Shown here: positions 15,866 to 25,870 of the stretch, in pieces
Layout of the letters: every line of letters begins with the position of its first letter
How positions within the stretch are numbered: position 1 is the stretch's first letter
Source: Methylopila sp. 73B
GTDB lineage: Bacteria > Pseudomonadota > Alphaproteobacteria > Rhizobiales > Methylopilaceae
Assembly (NCBI RefSeq): GCF_000526315.1
Contig: NZ_JAFV01000001.1
Location: 2,604,001 to 2,668,000, forward strand
Reading direction: 5' to 3'
DNA: 64,000 bases
Made by a program: the position numbers and the translations under genes
The notes under the pieces: model-generated
Database searches by the model: none
What the model was told of the DNA's origin: nothing
Seen by the model: the letters and a program-made list of their open reading frames with translations, nothing else

Positions 15866-16654
15866 TCAAGCGGCGCGGTTCTCGCGCAACGTCATCGGCT
15901 GGACGCGGGGCGCCGCGCCGGCCGGGGCTACGAGCGCGTGGTCCGGCGGCACCAGCGCCCACCGCTCGCGCGAGCCGTCGAGCGGCTCGGAGGCCACGAG
16001 CAGGCGGTCCTCGCTCTCGCTCCAGTAGAGCGTCGGCGGACGATCGTCGGAGGACCAGCGGAAGGCGTAGAGATCGCGGCCGTCGGTGAGCGCGGCGGCG
16101 AAGCGCAGCGGCTCGGTCACGCCTTTCGCCCGCATCTTGCGGGCCACCGTCTCGAGCGTCGCGGTGACGGCGCGGACGGGATCGTTCTCCGCGCCGGCGG
16201 CGATGGCCGCCAGAAACAGCGCCTCGGAGTCCGTGCCGCCCATGCGGGCGGCGTAGAGCGCGTCGGGGATCATGCCCTCCACCGTCCGACGCATCTGCGG
16301 CCAGCCGCCGATCTGGCCGTTGTGCATGAACAGCCAGCGGCCATAGGCGAAGGGGTGGCAATTGGCGCGGCTGGTGGCGGGACCCGTGGAGGCCCGCACA
16401 TGGGCGAAGAACAGCCGGGCGCGGATCTGCCGGCAGAGGTGGCGGAGGTTTTCGTCGGACCACGCCGGGAGGGTTTCGCGGTAGAGGCCGGGCTCGTCGC
16501 GGTCGGCGTACCAGCCGACGCCGAAGCCGTCGCCGTTGGTCCCCGTCACCGCTTCGGCGGCATGCAGGCTCTGGTGGATGAGCGAATGCGCGGGCGCCGC
16601 GACGAATGTCTCGAGGTAGGTGGGGGCGCCTCGGTAGGCGATCCAGCGGCACAT
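15866..16654 (-). CDS. Class II glutamine amidotransferase (YafJ/EgtC-like)
   Basis: A 262-aa Ntn-type amidotransferase domain without an attached synthase. The start was set at 16654 because it places the catalytic cysteine directly after the initiator (MCRWIAYRG), as the mechanism requires; a start at 16666 would bury it. Further landmarks are GDGFGVGWY near residue 43, FAHVRASTG near 84, NCHPFAYGRWLFMHNGQI near 98 and the TDSEALF helix near 140. Relatives include YafJ (function unknown) and EgtC (ergothioneine pathway), but no egt genes are nearby, so the substrate is open. Confidence 0.9.
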   Translation of the reverse strand: MCRWIAYRGAPTYLETFVAAPAHSLIHQSLHAAEAVTGTNGDGFGVGWYADRDEPGLYRETLPAWSDENLRHLCRQIRARLFFAHVRASTGPATSRANCHPFAYGRWLFMHNGQIGGWPQMRRTVEGMIPDALYAARMGGTDSEALFLAAIAAGAENDPVRAVTATLETVARKMRAKGVTEPLRFAAALTDGRDLYAFRWSSDDRPPTLYWSESEDRLLVASEPLDGSRERWALVPPDHALVAPAGAAPRVQPMTLRENRAA

Positions 16655-16697
16655 GGGCGGGCGCAACAGGGTGAACGACGGGTTAACGCTGGCCGCC

Positions 16698-16724
16698 CCG
16701 CGGTAAACATCGGGTTAACCGCGG
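16698..16724. promoter_or_regulatory. Palindrome with a near-CtrA site between the amidotransferase and antiporter genes
   Basis: Quasi-palindrome with arms CCGCGGTAA and TTAACCGCGG in the divergent promoter gap. It contains TAAA-N7-TTAAC at 16704-16719, one base off the CtrA consensus TTAA-N7-TTAAC. A further GTTAAC lies at 16682-16687. CtrA control is a possibility only; the palindrome may instead bind another regulator. Confidence 0.35.
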
Positions 16725-16828
16725 GTTGCGGCGCCCGGTTATGGTTGGCCTGCGGCGCCGCGGACGGTAGGTCTGAGGCTGGCGGCCTTAGCCCGCGCGC
16801 GTCTCCGAACCCAAGGCCGATCGCTTCC

Positions 16829-18289
16829 ATGACCGCCCGCCCCCGACGCCCGCTCCTTCCGCTCGCGGGCGTCCTCGCCCTTGTCCTCGCCGCCGGTCTG
16901 GCGCTCTGGGCGCTCAGCCCCTGGCTCGCGAGCGTCATCCACGGCCATGTGGACGGCAAGGCGCTGTCGCTGGTCTGGACGCTGCCTCTCGTTGGGCTGC
17001 TGCTGTCGATCGCGGTCATGCCGCTCGCGGCCCCCCGCGTCTGGCACCACCACTACGGCACGATCGCCGCCGGCTGGGCGCTCGCGCTGCTCGTCCCGTT
17101 CGCGGCCGTCCACGGCGTGGGGCCGGTGGCGAGCGAAACGGTCCACGCGGCCTTGGGCGAATACCTGCCGTTCGTGGTGCTGCTGTTCTCGCTGTTCACC
17201 ATCTCCGGCGGCATCCTGGTGACGGGCAACCTGCACGGCACGCCGGCGCTCAACACCGCGCTGCTCGCGATCGGGACCCTGCTCGCGAGCGTCATCGGCA
17301 CCACCGGCGCCTCGATGGTGCTGATCCGGCCGCTGGTGCGCGCGAACGACCAGCGCCGGCGCAACGCCCACGTGGTGATCTTCTTCGTCTTCCTGGTGTC
17401 GAACATCGGCGGCTCGCTGACGCCGCTCGGCGACCCGCCGCTGTTCCTCGGCTTCCTGCAGGGCGTCGACTTCTTTTGGACGACCACCCACGTCGCCAAG
17501 GAGACGGCGGTGCTGGTCGCGATCCTGCTGCCGGCGTTCTACCTGCTGGACCGCTGGTTCTTCTCCCGCGAGGCCTTCATCCCGAAGCCCGACCCGACGC
17601 CGGACAGCCGCATCGGCGTCTCCGGTCTGCAAAACCTGCCGCTGCTCGCCGGCGTCGTCGCGGCCATCCTGATGAGCGGGCTGTGGGACAGCGGCGTGAT
17701 CTTCGACGTGTTCGGGACCAAGGTGACGCTGCAGTCGCTGCTGCGCGACCTCATCCTGGTCGGCCTCGCGCTCGTCTCGCTGGCCATCACCCCGCGCGAC
17801 TTGAGGGAGCGCAACGGCTTCGACTGGGAGCCGATCCGCGAGGTCGCCAAGATCTTCGCCGCGATCTTCGCGACGCTGATCCCGGCCCTGCTGATCCTGA
17901 AGGCCGGGACGGAGGGCGCCGCCGCGCCGCTGGTCGCGCTGGTCTCGCGGGCGGACGGGAGCCCCAGCGACGCCACCTATTTCTGGCTCACGGGCATCCT
18001 GTCGAGCGTGCTCGACAACGCCCCGACCTACCTCGTGTTCTTCAACCTCGCCGGCGGCGACGCGCAGGAGCTGATGGGGCCGCTCGCCTCGACGCTCGCG
18101 GCGATCTCCGGCGGCGCGGTGTTCATGGGCGCCCTCACCTACATCGGCAACGCCCCGAACTTCATGGTGCTCGCCATCGCGAAGAACCGCGGCGTCGCGA
18201 TGCCAAGCTTCTTCGGCTACATGGCGTGGTCCTGGGGCGTCCTGGGGCCCTGCTTCGTGCTGCTGACGCTGCTGTTCTTCGCGTGGTGA
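16829..18289 (+). CDS. Sodium:proton antiporter (NhaD/ArsB ion-transporter superfamily)
   Basis: A 486-aa inner-membrane carrier with about 12 predicted helices. The motifs GTTGASMVLIRPLVRAN, FFVFLVSNIGGSLTPLGDPPLFLGFL (about residues 188-213) and SSVLDNAPTYLVFFNLA (about 390-407) are those of the sodium:proton antiporter branch of the IT superfamily. The ATG at 16829 was chosen because the protein starts with a short basic segment and the first helix; the frame stays open far upstream only through antisense of the preceding gene. It stands alone. A decayed copy of its 3' end lies at 18990-19045. Confidence 0.9.
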   Translation: MTARPRRPLLPLAGVLALVLAAGLALWALSPWLASVIHGHVDGKALSLVWTLPLVGLLLSIAVMPLAAPRVWHHHYGTIAAGWALALLVPFAAVHGVGPVASETVHAALGEYLPFVVLLFSLFTISGGILVTGNLHGTPALNTALLAIGTLLASVIGTTGASMVLIRPLVRANDQRRRNAHVVIFFVFLVSNIGGSLTPLGDPPLFLGFLQGVDFFWTTTHVAKETAVLVAILLPAFYLLDRWFFSREAFIPKPDPTPDSRIGVSGLQNLPLLAGVVAAILMSGLWDSGVIFDVFGTKVTLQSLLRDLILVGLALVSLAITPRDLRERNGFDWEPIREVAKIFAAIFATLIPALLILKAGTEGAAAPLVALVSRADGSPSDATYFWLTGILSSVLDNAPTYLVFFNLAGGDAQELMGPLASTLAAISGGAVFMGALTYIGNAPNFMVLAIAKNRGVAMPSFFGYMAWSWGVLGPCFVLLTLLFFAW

Positions 18290-18346
18290 GACCGAGCGTC
18301 GGAGCTGTTTTCTTCGACGCGCTGAACCACACCGTCATCCCAACCG

Positions 18347-18403
18347 GCGCCCGGGACCGTTAGGTCTCGCCCGAGGTCTCGGGCGCTCATCGGAGCTGTT
18401 TTT
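18347..18403 (+). terminator. Terminator after the antiporter gene
   Basis: Arms GCGCCCGGGACC (18347-18358) and GGTCTCGGGCGC (18375-18386) pair over 12 bp with one wobble; an alternative inner hairpin GCCCGA/TCGGGC is also possible. A T-run (TTTTT at 18399-18403) follows. The T-run lies in the last codons of the converging EF-hand gene. Confidence 0.5.
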
Positions 18404-18704
18404 ACTTGGCGTCCCTGCACCACGACGACGAGGCCTCGCGGCACCGGGCGGCGTAGCTCTGCGAGAGCTTCTCGGCAGCGGCCCACTCGTCCTCGTCGAT
18501 CGAGTTGGTGCTGTTGGCGTCCATCGCCTCGAACGTCGGCGCCTGCTCGATCTTGAGGTTGGCCGAGTTCTTGCGCCACTCGACGCTGTCGATCTGACCG
18601 TTGCCGTTCGTGTCGATCGACTTGAAGCTCGGCCACTCGGCTGCGATGGCGGGAGCCGCCGAAAGCAGAAGGACAGCAGCGAAAGCGACCAGTTTCTTGA
18701 TCAT
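18402..18704 (-). CDS. Secreted EF-hand protein
   Basis: A 100-aa exported protein with a Sec signal peptide (residues 1-20, ending APAIAA) and a paired EF-hand. The first loop is DTNGNGQIDSVEW (about residues 29-41), which has the canonical Ca-binding pattern Asp-x-Asn-x-Asn-x-Gln-Ile-Asp-x-x-Glu-like. The second, DANSTNSIDEDEW, is a good second loop. Two cysteines near the C-terminus (about residues 87 and 95) may form a disulfide. The ATG at 18704 follows AGGGAGAAT. Likely a small periplasmic calcium-binding protein; function unknown. Confidence 0.85.
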   Translation of the reverse strand: MIKKLVAFAAVLLLSAAPAIAAEWPSFKSIDTNGNGQIDSVEWRKNSANLKIEQAPTFEAMDANSTNSIDEDEWAAAEKLSQSYAARCREASSSWCRDAK

Positions 18705-18989
18705 GTGCGTATTCTCCCTAGTGTCGTTAGTGACCCCCGCCACTGTGGGCGCGGGCCCTGCCGCCTGTTTTCGGCCGCTTCCTAACGGGCAGACACTCGC
18801 CAAGCTTTATCAATGGAACTTCTTCCCGATTTTGCCCGGGACATAGTCGTAGGCGCGCCGATACGTCGCTTATACCCGAAGGGGCCGCATCGGGACGACG
18901 TCTTCGCCACGTCAAGACATCGCGCTTCGCGCCGGTTTTCGGCCTGACCGGCGACGACGTCGAGCGCCCGCGCTCCCTTACGGCTGCGC
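18705..18989. other. Intergenic DNA without a recognisable gene
   Basis: Together with the remnant that follows, this forms a 350-base gap between the EF-hand gene and the HD-GYP gene. It contains an AT-richer patch (about 18795-18850) likely to hold the EF-hand promoter on the minus strand. I see no reading frame with a ribosome-binding site and no RNA gene. Confidence 0.4.
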
Positions 18990-19045
18990 CCTAGGTCCCT
19001 GCTTGGTGCTGCTGAGCCTGCTGTTACTTGCGTCGCGAGACAGAG
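18990..19045 (+). pseudogene. Decayed copy of the 3' end of the Na/H antiporter gene
   Basis: This stretch aligns without gaps to the last 49 coding bases of the antiporter gene plus seven bases beyond it (18241-18296), with about 45 of 56 positions identical: TCCCTGCTTGGTGCTGCTGA here against GCCCTGCTTCGTGCTGCTGA there. The position of the original stop codon (TGG TGA) reads TCG CGA here, so it no longer ends the frame. No upstream part of a second antiporter is recognisable. It looks like the tail of a duplicated gene, or of a segmental duplication spanning the EF-hand gene, that has drifted. Confidence 0.6.
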
Positions 19046-19054
19046 GCGCCGCGT

Positions 19055-20113
19055 TCAGAGGCGCAGCCGTTCGATCATCCGTTCGAACGCGGCGAAGATG
19101 TCGCCGTCGAGCTTCCCGCCCATCCCGCGCATGATGCGGAGCGCGTCCGCCGCGGCCATCTGCTTCCGGTAGGGCCGGTTCTCCACCAGCGCCCCGAAGA
19201 TGTCGCAGATGGTGATGATGCGCACCGTGTCGGAGATCTGGCTGCCCGAGAGACCATCGGGATAGCCGCTGCCGTCGAGATACTCGTGATGGCTGCGGAC
19301 CGCCGCCAGCACCTCATCGGAGACGCCGCCCTGGAGGACCAGCGCCGCGTGGCCGTTCTGGGCGTGCCGGCGCATCACCTCGATCTCGTCGGCGTCCAGC
19401 TTGCCGGGCTTGTTCAGGATTTCGATCGGCACGCCGATCTTGCCGACGTCATGCAGCAGCGCCGCTTCGGCCACCCGCCGGCAATCTCGCGGCGCGAAGC
19501 CGATGCCCTGGGCGAAGGCGGCCGCAAGGCCCGCCACCAGCAGGACATGTTGGTAGGTGGCGTCATCGAAGCTCCACACCACGTCGAGCCATGTCCGAAG
19601 GCCGGCCTTCTCGATGGCGCGGGTGATGTGGCGGGCGCCCTCGGGCAGGCGGGACAGCGGAATCGGCTGGCCGTCTTCAATCGCGTCCATGATGTCGGCC
19701 AGCGCGAGACCGGCTTCGCGCGCTTCGTCGCGGGTGATCTCGCGGATGTCCGCGTCATCGCCGGCCAGGGCGCCGATGACGGCCCGGATCAGCGAGCTCC
19801 GCGGCGCGTCGAGCGGAAGGACCGCACCGGCGCCGAGCGCGCGCGCCTGGGAGTCGTCGCGGCGCGATCCACTGCGGAGGATGCAGACCAGCGGCGGCGA
19901 CCCGCCCCCCGAATGGAGCATCGTCGACCGGACGATACCCACCGCCTCTGCGCTGTCGAGCGCGAGATCGGCGACGATGGCGAGCGGCGCGTCCGCCGTC
20001 GGCGGCGCGTGCGGCGCAACAACATGGCAGGACCCGATAAGACTAAGATCTCGCTTGAGCCTTCGGCCTTTGTCCGGGCGGTCAGTGAGAATGAAGATCG
20101 ACGGATTAGACAC
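19055..20113 (-). CDS. HD-GYP domain protein with a degenerate receiver domain (paralog 1)
   Basis: A 352-aa predicted cyclic di-GMP phosphodiesterase. Residues 1-115 resemble a receiver domain but lack the acidic pair at the start (ILTDRP) and the conserved lysine (VLPLDAP); the phospho-Asp position is present (IVADLAL). The HD-GYP domain has HDVGKIGVP (about residue 227), a downstream HAQNGHAAL, and HHEYLDGSGYPDGLSG near 283. The GTG start at 20113 (SNPSIFILTDRP) was chosen because it has GGAG seven bases upstream and aligns exactly with the start and length of the paralog at 46481. Full-length similarity between the two is obvious. Confidence 0.9.
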   Translation of the reverse strand: MSNPSIFILTDRPDKGRRLKRDLSLIGSCHVVAPHAPPTADAPLAIVADLALDSAEAVGIVRSTMLHSGGGSPPLVCILRSGSRRDDSQARALGAGAVLPLDAPRSSLIRAVIGALAGDDADIREITRDEAREAGLALADIMDAIEDGQPIPLSRLPEGARHITRAIEKAGLRTWLDVVWSFDDATYQHVLLVAGLAAAFAQGIGFAPRDCRRVAEAALLHDVGKIGVPIEILNKPGKLDADEIEVMRRHAQNGHAALVLQGGVSDEVLAAVRSHHEYLDGSGYPDGLSGSQISDTVRIITICDIFGALVENRPYRKQMAAADALRIMRGMGGKLDGDIFAAFERMIERLRL

Positions 20114-20248
20114 AATTTGTCTCCGACAAACCCACCGGCCTGACGGCATGCCATGCTCGGTTATTTGCGGCGAAGCCGACACGAAACTGTCGCTCGCTTC
20201 GGTAGACGATGGTCTCCGGATTATAATGAAACTTTAAGTCGATCGTCG

Positions 20249-20291
20249 GAATACGGAGCTACGCCCTCCGGAAGAATGCTTACCGACGATG
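20249..20291. terminator. Possible terminator downstream of chaA
   Basis: Arms ATCGTCGG and CCGACGAT flank about 27 bases that contain a smaller CGGAG/CTCCG stem. It lies 33 bases past the chaA stop on the minus strand. There is no clear U-run, and it could equally be an operator for the HD-GYP gene. Confidence 0.3.
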
Positions 20292-20323
20292 GTCGGCGAA
20301 GGGCGACGGCCGGCGGATCGGAG

Positions 20324-21466
20324 TTACGGCTGCACCACCAGGAAGCAGAACGTCGCGAACAGCACGAGGTGGATCAGTCCATAGAGGATGTTGGTCCGGC
20401 CCGTGCCGAAGGTGAGCAGCGCGACCGCGAAGGTGACGAGCAGCAGCACCGTGTCCTTGGAGTCCAGGCCGAGTTCCAGCGGCGCGCCGTAGAGCAGCGA
20501 CAGCGCCGCGATCGCGGGGATGGTGAGGCCGATGGTGGCGCAGGCGGAGCCGAGCGCGAGGTTCACGCTCTTCTGCAGCTTGTCGGCGCGGGCGGCGCGC
20601 ACGGCGGCGCTGAACTCGGGCAGCAGGATCAGGAAGGCGACGATGACGCCGGCGACCGCCGCCGGCGCGCCCGCCGCCCGCAGGCCGACATCGACCGTCG
20701 CCGTGAAGGTCTTGGACAGCAGGATCACCACCAGCAGCGCCGCGACGAGAAAGCCGAAGGAAATCAGCGTCGCGCGGTTGCTCGGCTTGTGCGCCTTGTC
20801 CGCCACCTCGTCGTCCTTGATGACGACGGCGAAATACTCCCGGTTGCGCACGGTCTGGGTGTAGAGGAACGCGAGGTAGATCGCGAAGGTCGCGGCGCCT
20901 GCGAAGGCGAGCTGGCTCGCGGAATAGGCGCCGCCGGGGGCGGCCACCGTGTGGTTCGGCAGCACCAGCGACAGCGCGCAGAGCGGGATCAGCACCGCGA
21001 GATAGGCGTTCGCGCCGGTCACGCGGAAGCTCTGCTCCTTGTGCCGTAGGCCGCCCAGCAGAATGCAGACGCCGACCAGTCCGTTGCCCACGATCATCAC
21101 CACCGCGAGGATGGTGTCGCGGGTCAGCGTGGGGTTCGGGTCGTCGCCGAGCAGCGCGGAGGCGAGCAGCGCCACCTCCATCACGGTGACGGACATGGCG
21201 AGCACCAGCGTGCCGAAGGGTTCGCCGGTGCGGTGGGCGATCAGCTCGGCATGGTAGACCGCCGCGAACACGGCGCCGAACAGCACGGGGATAAGCGTGA
21301 CCGCAACCACGAGGCTGAGCGTCGAGCCGTCGTAGCCGCCGTCGAGGCCGAGAACCTTGAGCGCCGCGACGAAGGCGAGCCCGACGAGCGGCGGCGCCCA
21401 CGCGGAGACGGGGGTCCTCGGCTCGACGTGGGACTGACGTTCGGCGGCGGCGGCGACGGATGTCAT
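20324..21466 (-). CDS. chaA: Calcium/sodium:proton antiporter, ChaA type
   Basis: A 380-aa membrane carrier of the CaCA superfamily with about 11 helices. The two alpha-repeat motifs are visible: SVTVMEVALLASALLGDDP (about residues 91-109) and IVAFLILLPEFSAAVRAARADKLQKSVNLALGSA (about 265-298); the Glu in each is a cation ligand. The start at 21466 gives the expected short hydrophilic N-terminus; the open frame further upstream is antisense to metW. It exchanges Ca or Na/K for protons at the inner membrane. It is divergent from metW with about 160 bases between. Confidence 0.93.
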   Translation of the reverse strand: MTSVAAAAERQSHVEPRTPVSAWAPPLVGLAFVAALKVLGLDGGYDGSTLSLVVAVTLIPVLFGAVFAAVYHAELIAHRTGEPFGTLVLAMSVTVMEVALLASALLGDDPNPTLTRDTILAVVMIVGNGLVGVCILLGGLRHKEQSFRVTGANAYLAVLIPLCALSLVLPNHTVAAPGGAYSASQLAFAGAATFAIYLAFLYTQTVRNREYFAVVIKDDEVADKAHKPSNRATLISFGFLVAALLVVILLSKTFTATVDVGLRAAGAPAAVAGVIVAFLILLPEFSAAVRAARADKLQKSVNLALGSACATIGLTIPAIAALSLLYGAPLELGLDSKDTVLLLVTFAVALLTFGTGRTNILYGLIHLVLFATFCFLVVQP

Positions 21467-21625
21467 GACGTGAGGGGGTCTCCGGCAGGCGCGCTCGCCG
21501 AGGGGACGGCGAACGCATCGGCGCGCTTTGCGGCGTGAGCAGGATGGATTATCCGATCGGGGGTGTAGGACAGTGACGCCCTGTGTCCACCCTTCCCGCC
21601 CTACCCCGCGTCGAACAAGAGCGTG

Positions 21626-22291
21626 ATGACCACCCCCCCGACCGAACCGCTGACCGATCCCCTCGTCGCCCCGGAGACGCTCGCCGCCGCCCCGCGGCCC
21701 GACCATCTGCTGGTGACGGAGATGGTGCAGCCGGGCTCGCGCGTGCTCGACGTCGGCTGCGGCGACGGGTCGCTGCTGAACCTGCTGATTGCGCGCCGCG
21801 GCGTGGACGGACGCGGCATCGAGCTGTCGCAGTCGGGCGTGAACGCCTGCGTGGCCCACGGCCTGTCGGTGATCCAGGGCGACGCCGACGCCGACCTCGC
21901 GGCCTATCCCGACGACGCCTTCGACTACGTGATCCTGTCGCAGACGCTGCAGGCGACGCGGCGCCCGAAAGAAGTGATCGAGGACCTGCTGCGCATCGGC
22001 CGGCGGGCGGTGGTGTCGTTCCCGAACTTCGGCCACTGGCGCACCCGCATGCAGTTCCTCACCGAAGGCCGCATGCCGGTGAACGCCAACCTGCCGGAGG
22101 CCTGGTACGAGACGCCGAACATCCACCTCTGCACCATCCGCGACTTCGTGGACTTGGTGGAGATGCTGGGCGCCCACATGGAGCGCGCGGTCGCGCTCGA
22201 CGCCACGGGACGCCCCGTGCGGGTGAACGCGCCGTGGTGGTTCTGGAACCTGTTCGGCGCGCAAGGGGTGTTTCTGCTCAGCCGGGAGTGA
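21626..22291 (+). CDS. metW: MetW methyltransferase-like protein
   Basis: MetW is a SAM-methyltransferase-fold protein that works with MetX (homoserine acetyltransferase) in methionine synthesis. Motif I VLDVGCGDGSLLNLL (about residues 39-53) and the family-specific VSFPNFGHWRTRMQFLTEGRMPV (about 129-151) and ETPNIHLCTIRDF are clear. At 221 aa it is normal length. A GTG lies one codon upstream (21623) and could be used. It is unusual in that metX is not next to it: the upstream gene is the divergent chaA and the downstream gene converges. Confidence 0.95.
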   Translation: MTTPPTEPLTDPLVAPETLAAAPRPDHLLVTEMVQPGSRVLDVGCGDGSLLNLLIARRGVDGRGIELSQSGVNACVAHGLSVIQGDADADLAAYPDDAFDYVILSQTLQATRRPKEVIEDLLRIGRRAVVSFPNFGHWRTRMQFLTEGRMPVNANLPEAWYETPNIHLCTIRDFVDLVEMLGAHMERAVALDATGRPVRVNAPWWFWNLFGAQGVFLLSRE

Positions 22292-22311
22292 GGGAAAGGC
22301 CCCGCCCTGGT

Positions 22312-22460
22312 TCCCCTCCCCCTTGCGGGGAGGGGTTAGGGGTGGGGGTGGCGCAGAAAACAGCTCCTAGGCCGAGGTGCGCACCGGAGCGCGGCGTCGC
22401 CGTGGGGGCTCATCCGGGACCACCCCCGCCACCGACCCCTCCCCGCAAGGGGGAGGGGAG
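22312..22460. repeat. Intergenic palindromic repeat, family B
   Basis: Between the converging metW and methyltransferase genes. Left arm CCCTCCCCCTTGCGGGGAGG then GGTTAGGGGTGGGGGT; right arm ACCCCCGCCACCGACCCCTC then CCCGCAAGGGGGAGGGG. The two halves are inverted copies around a 40-base centre. I see one copy of this family in the window. Confidence 0.7.
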
Positions 22461-22479
22461 AAGATGCGCGGCGGCGCCC

Positions 22480-23220
22480 CTACGGCGCAGGGGCCGGAAC
22501 GCCGACGGGAGCGGGTGAGAGCGCCGGCGCCATCTTGACCCGGCGCGTCGAGCGGGCGGGAAGCGGACGCATCACCTGCTTGGTCGCCTCCACCAGATGC
22601 ACGCCCGCGAACGGCGCCCACAGCCGCGCGCCGAAGCGCTCGAAGGCGAAGGCGGAGCGCAGCATCAGGCCCCGCTCGACCGGCGGCATGAACAGCGCCT
22701 CGTCCCAGCCTTCCGGCGTGAACAGCGCCTCGCGCAGCAGATCGGTCAGCTGGCTGCGGCTGAACGGCCGGCCGTGGCCGAAGGGGGTGGCGTCGCTCTG
22801 CGCCCAGGCGCCGCGTCGGTTGGGCGCCACCACGATCAGCCGCCCGCCGGGCGCGAGGCAGCGCCAGGCCTCGCGCAGCACGTCGGCCGCGCTGTCGCTG
22901 GTCTCGAGCACGTGGATCGCGATCACCCGGTCGACGGCCGCGTCCGGCAGCGGCCACATGTCGGCCTCCACCAAGGCTGCGGCGTGGGGCGGTTCGGGCG
23001 GCCAGGCGATGACGCCCTGCTGGGCCGGGTAGAGCGCCAGCAGCCGCTCCGCCTCCCCGCGGAACACGCCGAGATAGGGGCTCGCGAAGCCGACGCCGAG
23101 CACGCGCAGGCCGGAGGTGGCGGGCCAGCGCGCGCGCAGCTTCCCGCGCAGGATGCGCCGGGCGATCTCGCCGAGCGGCCGGGCGTAGAAATCGCGGAGA
23201 TCGACGACGTCGAGCGGCAT
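22480..23220 (-). CDS. Class I SAM-dependent methyltransferase
   Basis: A 246-aa methyltransferase-fold protein. The SAM-binding loop reads RVLGVGFASPYLGVF (about residues 38-52), and the later motifs are ADMWPLPDAAVDRVIAIHVLE (about 86-106) and LAPGGRLIVVAPNRRG (about 123-138). It is a common alphaproteobacterial family (often beside gloB) whose substrate is unknown. gloB is absent here. The C-terminus ends in a Pro/Ala-rich tail. It lies seven bases downstream of the hybrid kinase and may be cotranscribed with it. The target could be a small molecule or a protein; nothing in the sequence decides. Confidence 0.85.
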   Translation of the reverse strand: MPLDVVDLRDFYARPLGEIARRILRGKLRARWPATSGLRVLGVGFASPYLGVFRGEAERLLALYPAQQGVIAWPPEPPHAAALVEADMWPLPDAAVDRVIAIHVLETSDSAADVLREAWRCLAPGGRLIVVAPNRRGAWAQSDATPFGHGRPFSRSQLTDLLREALFTPEGWDEALFMPPVERGLMLRSAFAFERFGARLWAPFAGVHLVEATKQVMRPLPARSTRRVKMAPALSPAPVGVPAPAP

Positions 23221-23227
23221 CCGCGCG

Positions 23228-25729
<2,502 letters not shown>

Positions 25730-25870
25730 CGAACGGCATCCGCGCTGTGCGACGCTGGCTGGAGGGCCCGCTGATTTCCGCGAGCGGACCAGCCCCGTCA
25801 AAACGCTAGCACGAAAGCCGGGCGGCGTGTCGACACCCCCGTGACGTGTAGGTGAACGGATGACTATCTG

